Part shown: positions 43,260 through 52,262 of the stretch, in pieces
Position numbering within the stretch: position 1 is the first letter of the stretch
Layout: every line of letters begins with the position of its first letter
Assembly (NCBI GenBank): GCA_025353165.1
Contig: JANXRE010000068.1
Coordinates: 1 to 64,000, forward strand
Direction: 5' to 3'
DNA: 64,000 nt
Origin: Acidobacteriota bacterium
Lineage (GTDB): Bacteria; Acidobacteriota; Terriglobia; Bryobacterales; Bryobacteraceae
Translations under genes and position numbers: made by a program
Notes under the pieces: model-generated
What the model saw: the letters and a program-made list of their open reading frames with translations, nothing else
What the model was told of the DNA's origin: nothing
The model's database searches: none

Positions 43260-43665
43260 GCTTCTTCCTTTTCTTATCGCGCTGGTAGGCGGCGGTGATC
43301 TTGGTGAAGACGCCGCCGCGCGGCGTGAACTCGCCGATCACGGTGGCTTCCACGGGATCGCAGGCGGCGACCACGTCGCGGAGAATCCGGTTCACCGCGT
43401 TTTCCTGAAAGATGCCCAGGTTGCGGTAGGCGATCAGGTACATCTTCAGCGACTTAAGTTCCAGACAAAGCTTGCCGGGCACGTACTGGATGGTGATCTC
43501 GCCGTGGTCGGGGAGGCCGGTCTTGGGGCAGACGCTGGTGAATTCCGGCGTCTGAATCTCAATCACGTAGCCGGGGTACTGGTTCTCCCAGGTTTCGATG
43601 GCGGGCAACTTGGCGTCCGTTCCCGCGCGCGCGTGCTGGCCGGTGTATCGATTTTTATCCGCCAT
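43252..43665 (-). CDS. queF: NADPH-dependent preQ0 reductase QueF
   Basis: 137 residues, unimodular type. Cys46 in TSVCPKTGLPD forms the thioimide with preQ0 and Asp53 follows in LPDHG; ESxxxSLK-type ELKSLKMYLIAYRN and FTPRGG are present. Last dedicated step to preQ1 for queuosine tRNA modification. It overlaps the upstream TIGR00300 gene by 11 bases and the downstream methyltransferase by 8. No other queuosine genes are in the window. Confidence 0.96.
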   Translation of the reverse strand: MADKNRYTGQHARAGTDAKLPAIETWENQYPGYVIEIQTPEFTSVCPKTGLPDHGEITIQYVPGKLCLELKSLKMYLIAYRNLGIFQENAVNRILRDVVAACDPVEATVIGEFTPRGGVFTKITAAYQRDKKRKKRG

Positions 43666-44899
43666 GTTGCGCCTCGACTTTCGTCCCGATGGTGCGCGAG
43701 AGCAGATCGAGAAACAGGCCGACGTCGGTGACCACGCCGACCGCCTGGCCGGTGCCGCGGTCGCTGACTTTGGTGGCCACGGCGGGATTGATATCAACGC
43801 AGACCAGCTTCACCCAACTGGGGCACATGTTTCCAACCGCGATGGAGTGCAGCATGGAGCCGAGACAGAGAACCAGGCCCGCGCCCTTCAGGTGGTGAGC
43901 GTAGGCATCCTGCGCGAGGCTCATGTCGGTGATGGTGTCCGGCAGCGGCCCGTCGTCGCGCAGGCTTCCGGCCAGCACCACCGGCACTTTGGCTTTCACG
44001 CATTCGTACATGATGCCGCTGTTGAGGCGGCCGGCCTCGACGGCGCGCGCGATGCCGCCGGCGTGATAGATGGCGTTGATGGCGCGCATGTGGTTGCGGT
44101 GGCCGTGCTCTTCCTGGCGTCCGTCCACTTGCCGGATGCCGAGGGAAGTGCCGAACAGAGCCGCCTCGATATCGTGGACGCCGAGGGCATTGCCGCTGAG
44201 CACCGCGTCCACCCAGCCGGCGCGGATGAGCGCCGAGAGCGGGCCCGCGCCGCCGGTGTGAACGACCACGGGGCCGGCCACGGCGATGATCTTCTGGCCC
44301 GCGTCGCGCGCGTGCCGCATCAGGGCTATGGTCTGGCGCACCGAGGTCTCGACCTGGCGCTCCGACGAGATGCCGTTGGACATGAAGGCGAAGGCCAGGC
44401 GGTCGCGCTCCTTGGACTCCGGGATCACCCGGATCCCGCGCATCCCGACGACGACTTCGTCACCGGCGCGCAGGTCGCGCAGCTTGCGGCAGGAGGGCTT
44501 GCCGCCACGGATGACGACCAGGGCGTCCATGCGCTGGTTCTGCACCTCATGCCAGTCGCCGCCGCACCTTACCAGCGTGCGGTGATTGGTGGTGGAGTAG
44601 AAATCCTCCGGGGCGCAACAATCGCGGTCGACGGTACGCAGGTGGGCGTCGCTGGTGTCCACGGGGGTGCAGCCCAGGCCCAGCAACTGGACCAGCAACT
44701 GGTCCATGTCTGCCTGCGTGGGGGTCTCGATTTTCAATCGCAGGCGCGAGGGCTCCGAGTTGGTTTTGCCGATGTAGAATTTTTCAACTTCGAAGCGGCC
44801 GTCGTGCTCGACTACGCTGTCGAAGATCTGCTCCATGATGTGGGAGTCGATCAGGTGGCCTTCGGCCTCGACTACATCGTGACACTTATAGCTTTCCAT
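43655..44899 (-). CDS. TIGR00300/LOR-SDH family protein, probable ornithine cyclodeaminase
   Basis: 414 residues. N-terminal domain matches the LOR/SDH bifunctional type conserved region (EAEGHLIDSHIMEQI, EKFYIGKTNSEPSRLRLKIE), followed by a Rossmann-like domain (VVVHTGGAGPLSALIRAGWVDAVLSGNAL, VLCLGSMLHSIAVGNMCP). Related proteins in archaea, and the C-terminal domain of cyanobacterial AgrE, convert ornithine to proline with NAD. That would supply proline here, but activity is inferred. Start ATG 44899 preceded by AAAGG; overlaps queF. Confidence 0.85.
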   Translation of the reverse strand: MESYKCHDVVEAEGHLIDSHIMEQIFDSVVEHDGRFEVEKFYIGKTNSEPSRLRLKIETPTQADMDQLLVQLLGLGCTPVDTSDAHLRTVDRDCCAPEDFYSTTNHRTLVRCGGDWHEVQNQRMDALVVIRGGKPSCRKLRDLRAGDEVVVGMRGIRVIPESKERDRLAFAFMSNGISSERQVETSVRQTIALMRHARDAGQKIIAVAGPVVVHTGGAGPLSALIRAGWVDAVLSGNALGVHDIEAALFGTSLGIRQVDGRQEEHGHRNHMRAINAIYHAGGIARAVEAGRLNSGIMYECVKAKVPVVLAGSLRDDGPLPDTITDMSLAQDAYAHHLKGAGLVLCLGSMLHSIAVGNMCPSWVKLVCVDINPAVATKVSDRGTGQAVGVVTDVGLFLDLLSRTIGTKVEAQHGG

Positions 44900-44925
44900 A
44901 CCTACCTTTCAGGATAGACGAGCAG

Positions 44926-45549
44926 TCAGCTCGGCCGGTCACCGTTCAGCCGGATGCGGATGGGGTCGAAGGGCGGGTCCGGGAGGACAAGCGCGGGCCC
45001 GGGGGCCCGCCCCACGGGGGGTTGAGGGGGATTTGCGGGGGGCTCGGCGGAATTTTGCGAAACGAAGCCATTTGCTTGGAAGGCCTTTGGTTTCTGCGCC
45101 TGGTCGCGCTGGATCTGGTTTACCGCGGCCAGAGCCCGGTAGTACGACTTCTCGATCTGGCCGTAATAGCGGAAGAAATTGCGCATTTGCCGGTCGGGGG
45201 TTTGGATGAGCGCTTCGGCGACGCCTTCATCGCCCCGGCTGTAGCTGCCGCCGAGGTGCTCCCAGTACTGGGTTTCGACGCGGTGGAGGCGCATCAGACG
45301 CCAGTAGGCGTTGGCTAGCTCTTCGACCAGGGTTTGCTCGGCGGCGTTCTGGGGGGCGTGGGCCTGGATCAGGCCGGCACGGAGGTGGTCGTAGTTTTTG
45401 GGATCTTCGTGGGGGAGGACGGTTTGTTCGGCGGTCAGGCCGTGGCGGAGGGCGTTCCTGCCGGCGCGCGCTTTTCCTTCCTCGGACTTGGGACCCGTGG
45501 ACTTCTTTGCGTTGCGGCGGTTGGCCTCGATTTGGTTTTCGGTTGACAT
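44926..45549 (-). CDS. Hypothetical protein of the 'NALRHGLTA' type
   Basis: 207 residues from ATG 45549. The N-terminal NRRNAKKSTGPKSEEGKAR, followed by NALRHGLTA, marks a family seen in many copies in Acidobacteria and Planctomycetes; function unknown. The middle is helical (EQTLVEELANAYWRLMRLHRVE), and the tail is Pro-rich. No strong ribosome-binding site; an ATG at 45582 is also in frame. Lies 26 bases before the TIGR00300 gene on the same strand. Confidence 0.75.
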   Translation of the reverse strand: MSTENQIEANRRNAKKSTGPKSEEGKARAGRNALRHGLTAEQTVLPHEDPKNYDHLRAGLIQAHAPQNAAEQTLVEELANAYWRLMRLHRVETQYWEHLGGSYSRGDEGVAEALIQTPDRQMRNFFRYYGQIEKSYYRALAAVNQIQRDQAQKPKAFQANGFVSQNSAEPPANPPQPPVGRAPGPALVLPDPPFDPIRIRLNGDRPS

Positions 45550-45716
45550 GAATAGCTCGCTAGTACTTCCTACCCCACTCATATCACACGCGCCGAAAAT
45601 TTCAGGGGGTCGATTTTTGGAAGTTGTTGATTTTAAGGGTAGATGTTTGGAAAACGAGGTATGTCACCGGCCAATGGCCGAAGGCCACAACTGGGGATGA
45701 AAACGCGGCTCGCCAT
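45550..45716. other. Short divergent gap
   Basis: AT-richer sequence between the NALRHGLTA gene and repeat copy 8. No coding frame, operator or terminator that I can support. Confidence 0.3.
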
Positions 45717-45762
45717 GCGTCGCCAGGAGTGGCGACGCGGCACGCAGGAGTGCGTGCGCCAA
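45717..45762 (-). repeat. 46-bp double-hairpin repeat, copy 8
   Basis: Loop change (GCAGGAGT) shortens the first stem to 7 pairs; second hairpin intact; the outermost GCCAC reads GCCAA. Lies between the NALRHGLTA gene and the truncated sigma gene. Confidence 0.88.
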
Positions 45763-45906
45763 GTGGGCCCGGGATGTATCTAACTCAGAATATTCGGGTG
45801 GACCTCAGCATGTTGGTTTTGCTGGCACCTGGGATCGAGGCGACGAGAATGGCGAAGGCGGCGCTCCTGGGACGAGCGAGACCTCGCCGAAACCTTCTCC
45901 CGGCTG

Positions 45907-46827
45907 GTGATGCAGGCGTTGGGCCAGCTCCAACGCATCGCGCTTACGCTGCGTCTAATCTGTGGCCTGACCACGGCGGAGATCGCCCGCGCCTTTCTGG
46001 TGCCTGAGAAGACACTGGGACAGCGGATCTTTCGCGCCAAGAGGACTCTCTCGGAAGCTCGTGTTCCCTTTGAGACGCCGCGCGGGGACGAGTTGCGCCG
46101 CCGGGTGGAGTCCGTGCTTTCGGTGGTCTACCTGATCTTCAATGAGGGATATGAGGGATATACCGCGACATCGGGAGAGGAATGGATGCGGGCTGCACTC
46201 TGCGACGATGCCCTGCGACTCGGACGCATGCTGGTGCAACTTCTTCCCGGCGAATCTGAAGTCTATGGTCTTCTGGCGCTGATGGAGTTGCAGGCTTCGC
46301 GCACTGCGGCACGCCGGGGGCGAAAGGGCGAAGCAGTTTTATTGCTGCACCAGAACCGCTCTGTGTGGGACTACGCGCAGATTCAGCGAGGAATGGCCGC
46401 GCTCGAACACGCGCAAAAGATGGGTGGGGGCGCGGGTAACTATGCCTTGCCGGCAGCCATTGCTGCCTGTCACACACGAGCCCGCACGATCGAAGAAACT
46501 GACTGGGAGCGGATCGTCCTTCTCTACGACGCACTGCTGCAGATCAGCCCGTCTCCCATCGTGGCATTGAATCGGGCGGTTGCTGTTGGCATGGCGCGAG
46601 GCCCGGTAGCTGGACTCGATGCCGTAGATAGGTTGGCCGCCGACCCCGCCTTGGCTGGCTACCATCTGCTTCCCAGTGTTCGCGGAGACCTGCTTATGAA
46701 GATGGGGAGGTTCGCTGAGGCGCGTGAGGAAATCCAACGCGCAATCACAATGACTCAAAACCTGCGGGAGCAGGAATTGCTGACGGAAAGGCTGCAGCAG
46801 ATTGAGAAGGCGGCCTTGTCAGCATAG
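45907..46827 (+). pseudogene. 5'-truncated ECF sigma factor (COG4941, with C-terminal helical extension)
   Basis: 306 residues from GTG 45907. Contains region 4 (ALTLRLICGLTTAEIARAFLV, VPEKTLGQRIFRAKRTL) and the complete 220-residue C-terminal DUF6596/TPR-like part (VVYLIFNEGYEGYTAT, SPIVALNRAVAVG). Region 2, which binds the -10 element and core polymerase, is absent: upstream of about 45880 the frame is Arg-rich and unrelated. So it can hardly work as a sigma factor. The missing part has no counterpart in the upstream 150 bases, and repeat copy 8 is close to the break. Confidence 0.75.
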
Positions 46828-46935
46828 GTGCGGTTCAGTCCTGGGAAACGCGCTTACGACCGCTGAACGTCTGCCAGATGGACGTAACATCGGCATACCG
46901 CTGAACTGGCGCCGCCGGTAGACCGCACGAAAAGG

Positions 46936-47018
46936 GCTTTCTGTAGAGTCGGCAGCCACTTCATCCCCAAGAAGCTCAAGTTAGCGGTCATGGGGTTCCC
47001 CATAAGCGCTAACTTGAG
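46936..47018 (+). repeat. Palindromic repeat, family 2, copy A
   Basis: 46936-47000 matches 61344-61412 at roughly 70 percent or more (shared blocks: CGGCAG, CCCAAGAA, TTATGGG/TCATGGG). In this copy CTCAAGTTAGCG (46975-46986) and CGCTAACTTGAG (47007-47018) are a perfect 12-bp inverted repeat, with inner ATGGGG/CCCCAT extending the hairpin. Lies in the 368-bp gap between the broken sigma gene and the MFS gene; nothing else was recognised there. Confidence 0.7.
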
Positions 47019-47195
47019 GCAGAGTTCCCTTCCCAGACCGCCCATAGCACCGCACCCGAAAATCGCACAGTTCAGGCTGACCGGTTTTTCGATAGTTTTT
47101 TCGTTGGTTTTCGTTCCGAGACGAATTCGTCGAGGCTCAACAAGAATTGCACAGCTTGTGACACACCGGAGAGCGTGTAACATAATGGGGATCCT

Positions 47196-48431
47196 GTGAA
47201 GCCCAATCAACGCGTCCCACCCGTCTGGCTGATGGGTCTCTCCAACTCTTCGGTGGGTCTCAATAGCGGTATCGCCTTTTTCGCGGTGCCCCAGTTGCTG
47301 GCGGCGCAGCACGTCTCCGAAGCGAGAATCGCCGTCATCACGGCGGCGGCGATGTCTTCCAATTTCTGGCCGTTCGTGTTCGGTCCGGTGCTCGATGTGT
47401 GGTTCAGCCGGCGGCGGTATGCGACCCTGTTTGCCGCGCTGGCGGGTATTCTGGCCGCAATCGCGGTCCTGAACCTGGGGCACCCGGCGGTGCTGGAAGC
47501 GGCGCTGGTGGCGGGCGCGGCGGCGGCTATGCTCTGCACCACGGCGCTGTGCGGATGGCTCTCCACGGTTTGCCGCGAGGAAGACAAGAACAAGCTCAGC
47601 GCGTGGGTCAATATCGCGGTAATCTCCGGCACCGGGGTCACATCCGTGCTGGGAGGCGAGATGGTCCGTTATTTGCCTGTCGGGCTGGCGGCGTGCCTTC
47701 TGGGCGGCATCGTTTTTCTGCCGGCCGCCATTTTCCTCTTCATTCCTTGCGCGCGGCCCGACGAGCGGCTGGCCGGCGAAAGCTTCCGCGAGTTTGGCCG
47801 CGAAGTGCTCGCGCTGCTGCGCCGGCGCGACGTGTCGATGGCCCTGCTGCTGCTGATTTCCCCTTGCAGTTCTTTCGCGCTGACCAACCTGCTGGGGGGC
47901 CTGGGCGCCGACTTCCACGCCTCGGCGCGGGTGGTGAGCCTGGCCGGGGGCGCGGGCGCGTTCTTCCCGGGGATCCTGGGATGCCTGCTGTTTCCGATCC
48001 TGGCGAGGCGGCGGCCGCTGCTGTTGCTCTATCTCGCCGTCGGCGTTCTAGGCAGCCTGTTTACTCTGAGCGCGATATTTTTGCCCCACACTCCCGGAAC
48101 CTTTGCGCTGGTGCTGGCAGGCGAGTATCTGTTCCAGGCGATCGCGTTTTCCATTCAAGTCGGAATTATGTTCGAGGCCATCGGGCAAAACAATCCGCTC
48201 GCCGCGACTGCTTTCACGCTTCTGTCGGCGGCTACGTATGTGCCGATCACTTACATGATGGTCTTCGACGGCGGCGGTTACTCGTTGGGCGGAATCGCGG
48301 GCAGTTTCGGGATGGACGCCGCCATCAGCATCGCCTCGTGCGTGGCGACCGGTTTTCTGCTGTACCGGCTTAGCGGGAAGTCATTCCGTTTGCGCGCTCC
48401 GGAAGTTTCAGTGACTCACACTCCCTTGTAG
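47196..48431 (+). CDS. MFS transporter, AmpG/PAT-like
   Basis: 411 residues, about 12 membrane helices. Resembles the PAT (AmpG-type) subgroup: NSGIAFFAVPQLLAAQHVSE, then PFVFGPVLDVWFSRRRYAT between helices 2 and 3 (the MFS motif A position). AmpG moves anhydro-muropeptides into the cytosol, which would suit AnmK and LD-carboxypeptidase in this genome, but the subgroup is broad and the substrate is not certain. Convergent with the rtcB remnant, overlapping by 16 bases. Confidence 0.8.
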   Translation: MKPNQRVPPVWLMGLSNSSVGLNSGIAFFAVPQLLAAQHVSEARIAVITAAAMSSNFWPFVFGPVLDVWFSRRRYATLFAALAGILAAIAVLNLGHPAVLEAALVAGAAAAMLCTTALCGWLSTVCREEDKNKLSAWVNIAVISGTGVTSVLGGEMVRYLPVGLAACLLGGIVFLPAAIFLFIPCARPDERLAGESFREFGREVLALLRRRDVSMALLLLISPCSSFALTNLLGGLGADFHASARVVSLAGGAGAFFPGILGCLLFPILARRRPLLLLYLAVGVLGSLFTLSAIFLPHTPGTFALVLAGEYLFQAIAFSIQVGIMFEAIGQNNPLAATAFTLLSAATYVPITYMMVFDGGGYSLGGIAGSFGMDAAISIASCVATGFLLYRLSGKSFRLRAPEVSVTHTPL

Positions 48432-48635
48432 TTGAGAATTGGACAGAGGGTACGGGTCACTTTCACCAGCTCCTTCTGCGCTCTGAGCACGGCGCGGATG
48501 TCTTTGTAAGCGGAGGGCGCTTCGTCGCGGAGTTTCGCGGCGAGGCGGGAGCCGTACCAGATTCCCTCCATCTGGCGGCGAAGATTCCGTTCCGTGACTT
48601 TGCCGCGGGCCGCCGTCCGGCTTGCTCCGGCGCAC
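48416..48635 (-). pseudogene. C-terminal remnant of RNA ligase RtcB
   Basis: About 70 codons on the minus strand read SRTAARGKVTERNLRRQMEG, then LAAKLRDEAPSAYKDIRAVL and end in CPILNYKGV-TGA. This matches the RtcB C-terminus (GAGR..SR, EAPxAYKD, VKG end). Nothing of the catalytic core remains; the 5' side abuts an rbfA-like frame in a different reading frame. It must be nonfunctional as a ligase. Confidence 0.7.
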
Positions 48636-48855
48636 GCTTGCGGGTGATCGCCATGGCAACCTCCGAGCGCAGACGCGGCGCATCGAGGCGGAGCGCGCCG
48701 ATGGCGTCCTCAACGGAGTGGCCGGCCGGGATGAACACGTGCACTAGAAGGCGCCCGCAATCCGGCGCCGGAGAAACGCCGTTGACGAACAGGCCGCTAT
48801 CGACGAGGGCGAGGTTTAAGGCCCGCTGCACTTGCCGACAGAGCTGCAGCGCCTT
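48636..48855 (-). pseudogene. RbfA-like fragment fused to the rtcB remnant
   Basis: Minus frame: QRKALQLCRQVQRALNLAL, then VSPAPDCGRLLVHVFIPAG and RLRSEVAMAITRKRAPE. This is the KH-like fold order of ribosome-binding factor A (N-terminal helix, strands, and the 'R..LA..L..K..P.L' end). There is no usual start before an upstream stop, and the C-terminus stops resembling RbfA exactly where the RtcB-like frame begins. A GTG at 48831 is available but would drop the first helix. It looks like one side of a deletion junction. Confidence 0.6.
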
Positions 48856-48871
48856 TCGTTGTGACTGCCGG

Positions 48872-49371
48872 CCGGAATATGGGCCGGCGGATTCGTTTGC
48901 TTACAAAGCTTCTTCGAACTGCGATTCTTCGCAGCGACGACTATGGTGTTTCAAAACAACGCTTCCCTGTTTGCGCCGAGGCGCACCTCAACTGGTTGGT
49001 TGACAAGAGACGGGAGCCGGTCCGGCCGGGTTTAAGCGGCGGCGGGCAGGCTCGACGGGATCGGGCGGGTGGCAATAGGGGACATGGTGTTCTCCGCTGT
49101 TACGTCGAGTGACGGAACGCTTTGCGGGTGCAAAGTGTCCCGACCGTGCATTATCGCCGGATTTCGGCTGTGGTGCAAAGTCTGGTGGTTCGCATATGCA
49201 CGGCATCGTCAGCCCGGCGGCACCTTGCCCGGATGCCTGGTCCGCATGTCATTGGCTGCCCTCCGACACGAACAGGTTTGACACCTGGTAATAGGCTGTG
49301 TAGGTCGTCAGTGACGAAGATTCCTCTCAGGGACAATAATCCCGTGCGGTCGGCCGGCGCGAGCTCCCACT
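48872..49371. other. 500-bp region without a gene
   Basis: No frame with a recognisable domain on either strand. It contains a nine-base direct repeat GTGCAAAGT at 49128-49136 and 49173-49181 (45 bases apart). This may be decayed coding DNA from the adjacent rbfA/rtcB remnant. Confidence 0.4.
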
Positions 49372-51180
49372 CTATTTGATGGGGGCGGAGTACATGTCGT
49401 CCACGCGGTAGCTGCGGTAAACGATCGCGCCCTCGAGGTCGATCGCGAAAACAACCTTGCCGTCCTGGTTGGTTTCCACCGTCCTACCGTGCAACGGAAG
49501 GACCCAGCCCGCTACCGCACTGTATCCGCCTTCCTTTAGGGTCTGCATCGACCCGCAACACCTGGTGTGAACTCCCAGTGCGGCGTTGTAGACTGGCGAC
49601 GCGATAAGCTTCTCTTCGTCGAGTTTCCATGCCTGGGCGTGGACGCCCATCTCCTTGTCTCCGTCGCTCAAGACGGTCAAGATGTTCGAACCAGCGGGTT
49701 CATAACCCACGTCGTGCGCGCCGGTGAACCACGGGTTCTTGTCGCTGGACTCCGCCTTGAAATCGCCGTCCTTGCCGAACCGCCACAACACCTTGCCGCT
49801 GCCCTTTCCGTCTTGCCAGTCCACTTTCACGACCCAGTTCTGCTCCGGCACGGAGATAAGCAGATTGCCGCTGGACGGGATGTAGTTCAGCGAATTGCTA
49901 TGCAGCCATCCATTTGCTTCGGGAGCGAGCAGGACCGCGGGACAGCCGCCTCCGCCCGTCTGGCACTTTCCATCCTGAAGAGACTTGCGCTTGATATCCA
50001 GATGATCGAAAGCGTTCCAGACGCCCGCGACCTGAAAGTCTTCGTCAAGGTCGACGACCAAATCGCCCAGGACGTCCACGGGCTTCTTGGATCCCTGAGT
50101 TTTCTTCGGCAGCATCCGTTCCAGCCCGGCGATGGCGAGCGTGTGGCCGTTGGGCAGGCGGATAGCTTCGTGATGAAAGCCCGATACGCATTCCTTGCCG
50201 CCAATGCGGCAATCCGAGTGGATTCCGCGGGAGGCCAACTGTTCGGCCACGGCGCCGATGTTGGTCTCGCGGACGATGTTCCCGGCCAGATCCATCTCGC
50301 GCAACAGTTGGTGCGACGTCGTGGCGTTGACCGAATTCGATCCATCGACCAGGGCCAGGAACCGGCCGCCCGGGAGGACCCGGGTCATAAACGCCGGTGA
50401 GAGCAGATACCAGATCACCCGGCCTTCGAGGTCCGTGGCGATCGGCCGGACTTCGGCACCGAGAGAGGCGGCGGCGTAGATCAGCACGGGAGCGGAGGTG
50501 GGAGCGCTGTTGGCCCGGGGCACGGCGACCGATACGGGGCTGAAATTCCCGTCCAGCATGCCGGTGCGGAAGGGCAACCAGCCGCCGGTCTTCACGCGGC
50601 CGCCGGTGGTCCACTCGGCGCGCAGCCGGTACTCGGTTTCGGCGCGCATTCCCGCTACGTATTCGTTGCTGGTGACGGATGCGCGGCAAGCTTTGGCCGG
50701 TGTGCGGCTGGGCTCTTCGCCAACGGCCGAAAAGGCGACGCGGAACTGAGTTCCTTCCGGACAGGGCGGGGCGCTGAACAGGGCGACCAGCGGATGCGCC
50801 GTGGGCGTAACCACCGGCGCGCCTTTCGCCCGCGGCAGGATGCGGAAAGCCAATTCATCCTGCGCCGTCGCTTTCGTCTCGTTGTTGCGCACGTTCATTC
50901 GGATGATCGCGGACTGCTCGAACAGTTCGGGGGCCCAGGCGAAATGGAGCTGCTGGCTGTAGTCGCGTACCATCCGGAACGGCCCGCCGTTTACGCTGAC
51001 CGAGTAGCGGACGACGAGCATCCCCTTGCCTTCGTTCTCGACCCGCGGCATGAGGCCGACGGGTGTTCCCACCATCTGCGGCGAGGGCAGACTGGAATAG
51101 AGGTGAACGGCCAGCGGCTTTTCGTCCGCGCCCGAGCACAGTGCGGCGGACATAATCAGGACACTCAGGAAACTCCGCAT
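49372..51180 (-). CDS. Arylsulfotransferase (ASST) family protein, secreted
   Basis: 602 residues with signal peptide MRSFLSVLIMSAALCSGA. An N-terminal Ig-like region is followed by a beta-propeller domain typical of ASST (PAPS-independent aryl-sulfate sulfotransferase): HHEAIRLPNGHTLAIAG, DVLGDLVVDLDEDF, NPWFTGAHDVGY, GVHTRCCGSMQTLKEGGYS. The family moves sulfate between phenols via a His intermediate in the periplasm; the reactive His is probably one of those in HHEAIR or AHDVG. Many such proteins are sequence relatives of unproven activity. Confidence 0.8.
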   Translation of the reverse strand: MRSFLSVLIMSAALCSGADEKPLAVHLYSSLPSPQMVGTPVGLMPRVENEGKGMLVVRYSVSVNGGPFRMVRDYSQQLHFAWAPELFEQSAIIRMNVRNNETKATAQDELAFRILPRAKGAPVVTPTAHPLVALFSAPPCPEGTQFRVAFSAVGEEPSRTPAKACRASVTSNEYVAGMRAETEYRLRAEWTTGGRVKTGGWLPFRTGMLDGNFSPVSVAVPRANSAPTSAPVLIYAAASLGAEVRPIATDLEGRVIWYLLSPAFMTRVLPGGRFLALVDGSNSVNATTSHQLLREMDLAGNIVRETNIGAVAEQLASRGIHSDCRIGGKECVSGFHHEAIRLPNGHTLAIAGLERMLPKKTQGSKKPVDVLGDLVVDLDEDFQVAGVWNAFDHLDIKRKSLQDGKCQTGGGGCPAVLLAPEANGWLHSNSLNYIPSSGNLLISVPEQNWVVKVDWQDGKGSGKVLWRFGKDGDFKAESSDKNPWFTGAHDVGYEPAGSNILTVLSDGDKEMGVHAQAWKLDEEKLIASPVYNAALGVHTRCCGSMQTLKEGGYSAVAGWVLPLHGRTVETNQDGKVVFAIDLEGAIVYRSYRVDDMYSAPIK

Positions 51181-51230
51181 GGAGTATCAGTATGGCACCA
51201 TGGGCGACAAGGCGGTGGACGAGATCCACA

Positions 51231-52139
51231 TCAATACTCGGTGAGATCGCGGCCGTCCTCGACGTTGCCCTTGTAAGTCCGCCGGATTTCTTTCTTGAGA
51301 TCCACCCGCCCTGGAAGTCCGAGGCGGAGCTGATGGTACAGGACCAGCAGCTTGGGGTTGGCCTTGGCGGCGAGCTCGGCGAGTTCGGTGGTGGAGGTGT
51401 GGGCGCTGGGATGATATTGGGAGCCGCGTGGTCCGAACATAACCTTGTACCATTCCGCCGAATACACCTCGTGAAGGAGAAGATCGCACCCGCCGCAGGC
51501 CTCCGCAATGGCGGCTGAGGGTGTGGTGTCGCCCGATATAACGATGGTGCGCGCGGCGGCCTCGATCCGATAAGCGAAGGCCAGGGGCCAGGATCCGTGC
51601 CGCACCGCGATGGCGCGCACCGTGACGTTGGCATCCCGATAGACCTGCCCCTCGGCCGGGATTTCGTGCACGTTTACACGAAGGCCTCGGCCGTCCAGCC
51701 CTTCCAAGCCTTCCGTCCGGATCTTGATATCGGCTGCATAGGCCTGTTTCAGGTGTTCGGTCATGGCGGCCGTGCCGGGGGGGCCGTAGACCTCCAATGG
51801 CTCCGTGCGCCCGATCACCCAGGGCGTGAAGATCAGGTCCGGGTAGCCCAGCGTGTGGTCGGAATGCAGGTGGGTGAGGAAGAGCCTGGTGAGATTGGTG
51901 GATTGCAGCCCGGCGAGCCGGAATTTTTCGGCCGCGGCCTCCGCGCGCCGTACGACGCCCGGGCCGGCGTCAAAGAGGTACGCCTGCCGGCCCACGACCA
52001 CCGCCACGGCGGGACCGGAGGCGGACGGATCCGGTACCGGGGTGCCGGATCCCAGCAGAATCACTCGCGCGCGGTCGGCGGAAGCGCCAGCGGTTGACAT
52101 GGCCAGGATGACCCACAGAAATCTGCGCACGTGCGGCAT
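51231..52139 (-). CDS. Metallo-beta-lactamase-fold hydrolase, RNase Z-like, secreted
   Basis: 302 residues from ATG 52139 with signal peptide RRFLWVILAMSTAGASA. The HxHxDH motif is in THLHSDHTLGYPDL; ISGDT supplies Asp, and ADI..IRTEG and HEVYSAEW follow. Tandem features recall RNase Z/arylsulfatase-type MBL proteins (AtsA-like), which fits the adjacent sulfotransferase genes, but the substrate is inferred. A longer upstream frame exists but lacks the signal peptide. Confidence 0.85.
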   Translation of the reverse strand: MPHVRRFLWVILAMSTAGASADRARVILLGSGTPVPDPSASGPAVAVVVGRQAYLFDAGPGVVRRAEAAAEKFRLAGLQSTNLTRLFLTHLHSDHTLGYPDLIFTPWVIGRTEPLEVYGPPGTAAMTEHLKQAYAADIKIRTEGLEGLDGRGLRVNVHEIPAEGQVYRDANVTVRAIAVRHGSWPLAFAYRIEAAARTIVISGDTTPSAAIAEACGGCDLLLHEVYSAEWYKVMFGPRGSQYHPSAHTSTTELAELAAKANPKLLVLYHQLRLGLPGRVDLKKEIRRTYKGNVEDGRDLTEY

Positions 52140-52203
52140 GAGGACCCTTCGCGCCAGTGTACCAGCCCACGGAGCGGATCGGTGTTTCTTTGCGTCGGAG
52201 ATG

Positions 52204-52232
52204 TTGCGGACGGTGTGTAATCGTGTTCTAAT
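52204..52232 (+). promoter_or_regulatory. Sigma-70-like promoter candidate
   Basis: TTGCGG (52204-52209), 17-base spacer, TCTAAT (52227-52232, 5/6 match to TATAAT), upstream of the sulfotransferase gene. Transcription would begin near 52239, so the GTG at 52236 is excluded and the ATG at 52263 is favoured. Confidence 0.45.
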
Positions 52233-52262
52233 TACGTGAATCAACCTATGGAGACGACCACG

